Source: Cyclobacteriaceae bacterium
Lineage (GTDB): Bacteria > Bacteroidota > Bacteroidia > Cytophagales > Cyclobacteriaceae
DNA length: 64,000 bases
Assembly (NCBI GenBank): GCA_016787725.1
Contig: JAEUTZ010000026.1
Span: 1-64,000 of the forward strand
Direction of reading: 5' to 3'
A program made the translations under genes and the position numbers. The notes under the pieces are model-generated. The model was not told the origin of the DNA. It worked only from the letters and a program-made list of their open reading frames with translations, and ran no database searches. Position 1 is the first letter of the stretch, and the number at the start of each line of letters is the position of its first letter. This document shows, piece by piece, positions 63,793-64,000 of this stretch.

Positions 63793-64000
63793 ATGGCGCT
63801 GGTAGAACTGATCATGCCAAAAATGGGTGAAAGCATAATGGAAGCAACCATCCTTTCCTGGCTAAAAAAACCCGGTGATAAGATTGAACAGGACGAATCG
63901 GTACTGGAAGTGGCCACCGACAAGGTGGATACCGAAGTGCCTTCCACTCATGGAGGCATCCTGAAGGAAATTCTTGCACAAAAGGGTGACGTGGTGAAAG
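63793..64000 (+). CDS. 2-oxo acid dehydrogenase dihydrolipoyl acyltransferase (E2), N-terminal part
   Basis: The first 69 residues of an E2 subunit are visible; the gene continues beyond the window. They form a lipoyl domain: MALVELIMPKMGESIMEATI, then EVATDKVDTEVPS containing the lipoylated Lys. The acyltransferase core is not seen. Family members are the E2 of pyruvate, 2-oxoglutarate or branched-chain dehydrogenases; which one cannot be told from this fragment. It is divergent from ppdK. Confidence 0.85.
   Translation, partial: MALVELIMPKMGESIMEATILSWLKKPGDKIEQDESVLEVATDKVDTEVPSTHGGILKEILAQKGDVVK

Overview
The window looks like part of a Bacteroidota chromosome, most likely class Cytophagia. 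The evidence is two proteins with type IX secretion (T9SS) C-terminal sorting domains, SprB and HYR surface modules, a PorT-like outer-membrane barrel, DUF4199 and DUF1761 proteins, a degenerate GlmU-like protein, zinc-free ribosomal protein L31, a complete Na+-NQR gene set apart from nqrF, and at least six promoters of the Bacteroidota form TTG-N18-21-TAnnTTTG. Purine-rich ribosome binding sites are scarce. Most genes are ordinary core or metabolic genes; I see no prophage, CRISPR array, classical insertion sequence or known defence island.

Layout. 0-6 kb: tRNA-Arg(ACG), an outer-membrane barrel, a PaaG-like isomerase, a PAP2-like protein coupled to rpoN, asnS and a tandem universal stress protein. 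6-12 kb: an M28-PDZ peptidase, a gluconate module (6-phosphogluconate dehydrogenase plus FGGY kinase), a minimal T9SS-sorted protein and the NAD(P)HX repair enzyme. 12-15.7 kb: nuoA-B-C-D, interrupted between nuoC and nuoD by a 418-bp element with terminal inverted repeats that encodes a four-helix IVP-family protein; upstream lies a decayed zinc metallopeptidase. 15.8-25 kb: a TolB-like lipoprotein, small membrane and enzyme-like proteins, a LytS/LytTR two-component pair, DUF4199 next to a membrane-anchored LuxR regulator, an NlpE-like duplicated lipid-free secreted protein and a MacB/FtsX permease. 25.7-27.1 kb: a small AT-rich patch of unrecognised membrane proteins. 27-33 kb: YifB, then a likely surface-polysaccharide operon (RemB/Wzi-like barrel, MsbA-like exporter, membrane coiled-coil protein, GmhA). 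33-39.5 kb: rpmE2, GlmU-like, holB, cyclophilin, RmlD-like and an NSS transporter. 39.5-53.5 kb: a second M28 peptidase, a CoA transferase, a TlpA-like protein, mnmA, DUF502, nqrABCDE, cmk and a MATE transporter. 53.5-64 kb: a structured leader upstream of MATE, a 1726-residue T9SS adhesin with a small secreted partner, a CaCA antiporter, ppdK and the start of a dihydrolipoyl acyltransferase.

How the genes fit together. NADH can enter respiration through complex I (nuo) or the sodium-pumping NQR. The sodium gradient from NQR could drive the NSS symporter, the CaCA exchanger and possibly MATE. Gluconokinase and 6-phosphogluconate dehydrogenase feed gluconate into the pentose phosphate pathway, and PpdK links pyruvate to PEP. 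The most interesting structures are the IVP element inside the nuo operon, which has probably supplied the present nuoD start, and the three-way-junction-like leader upstream of the MATE gene.
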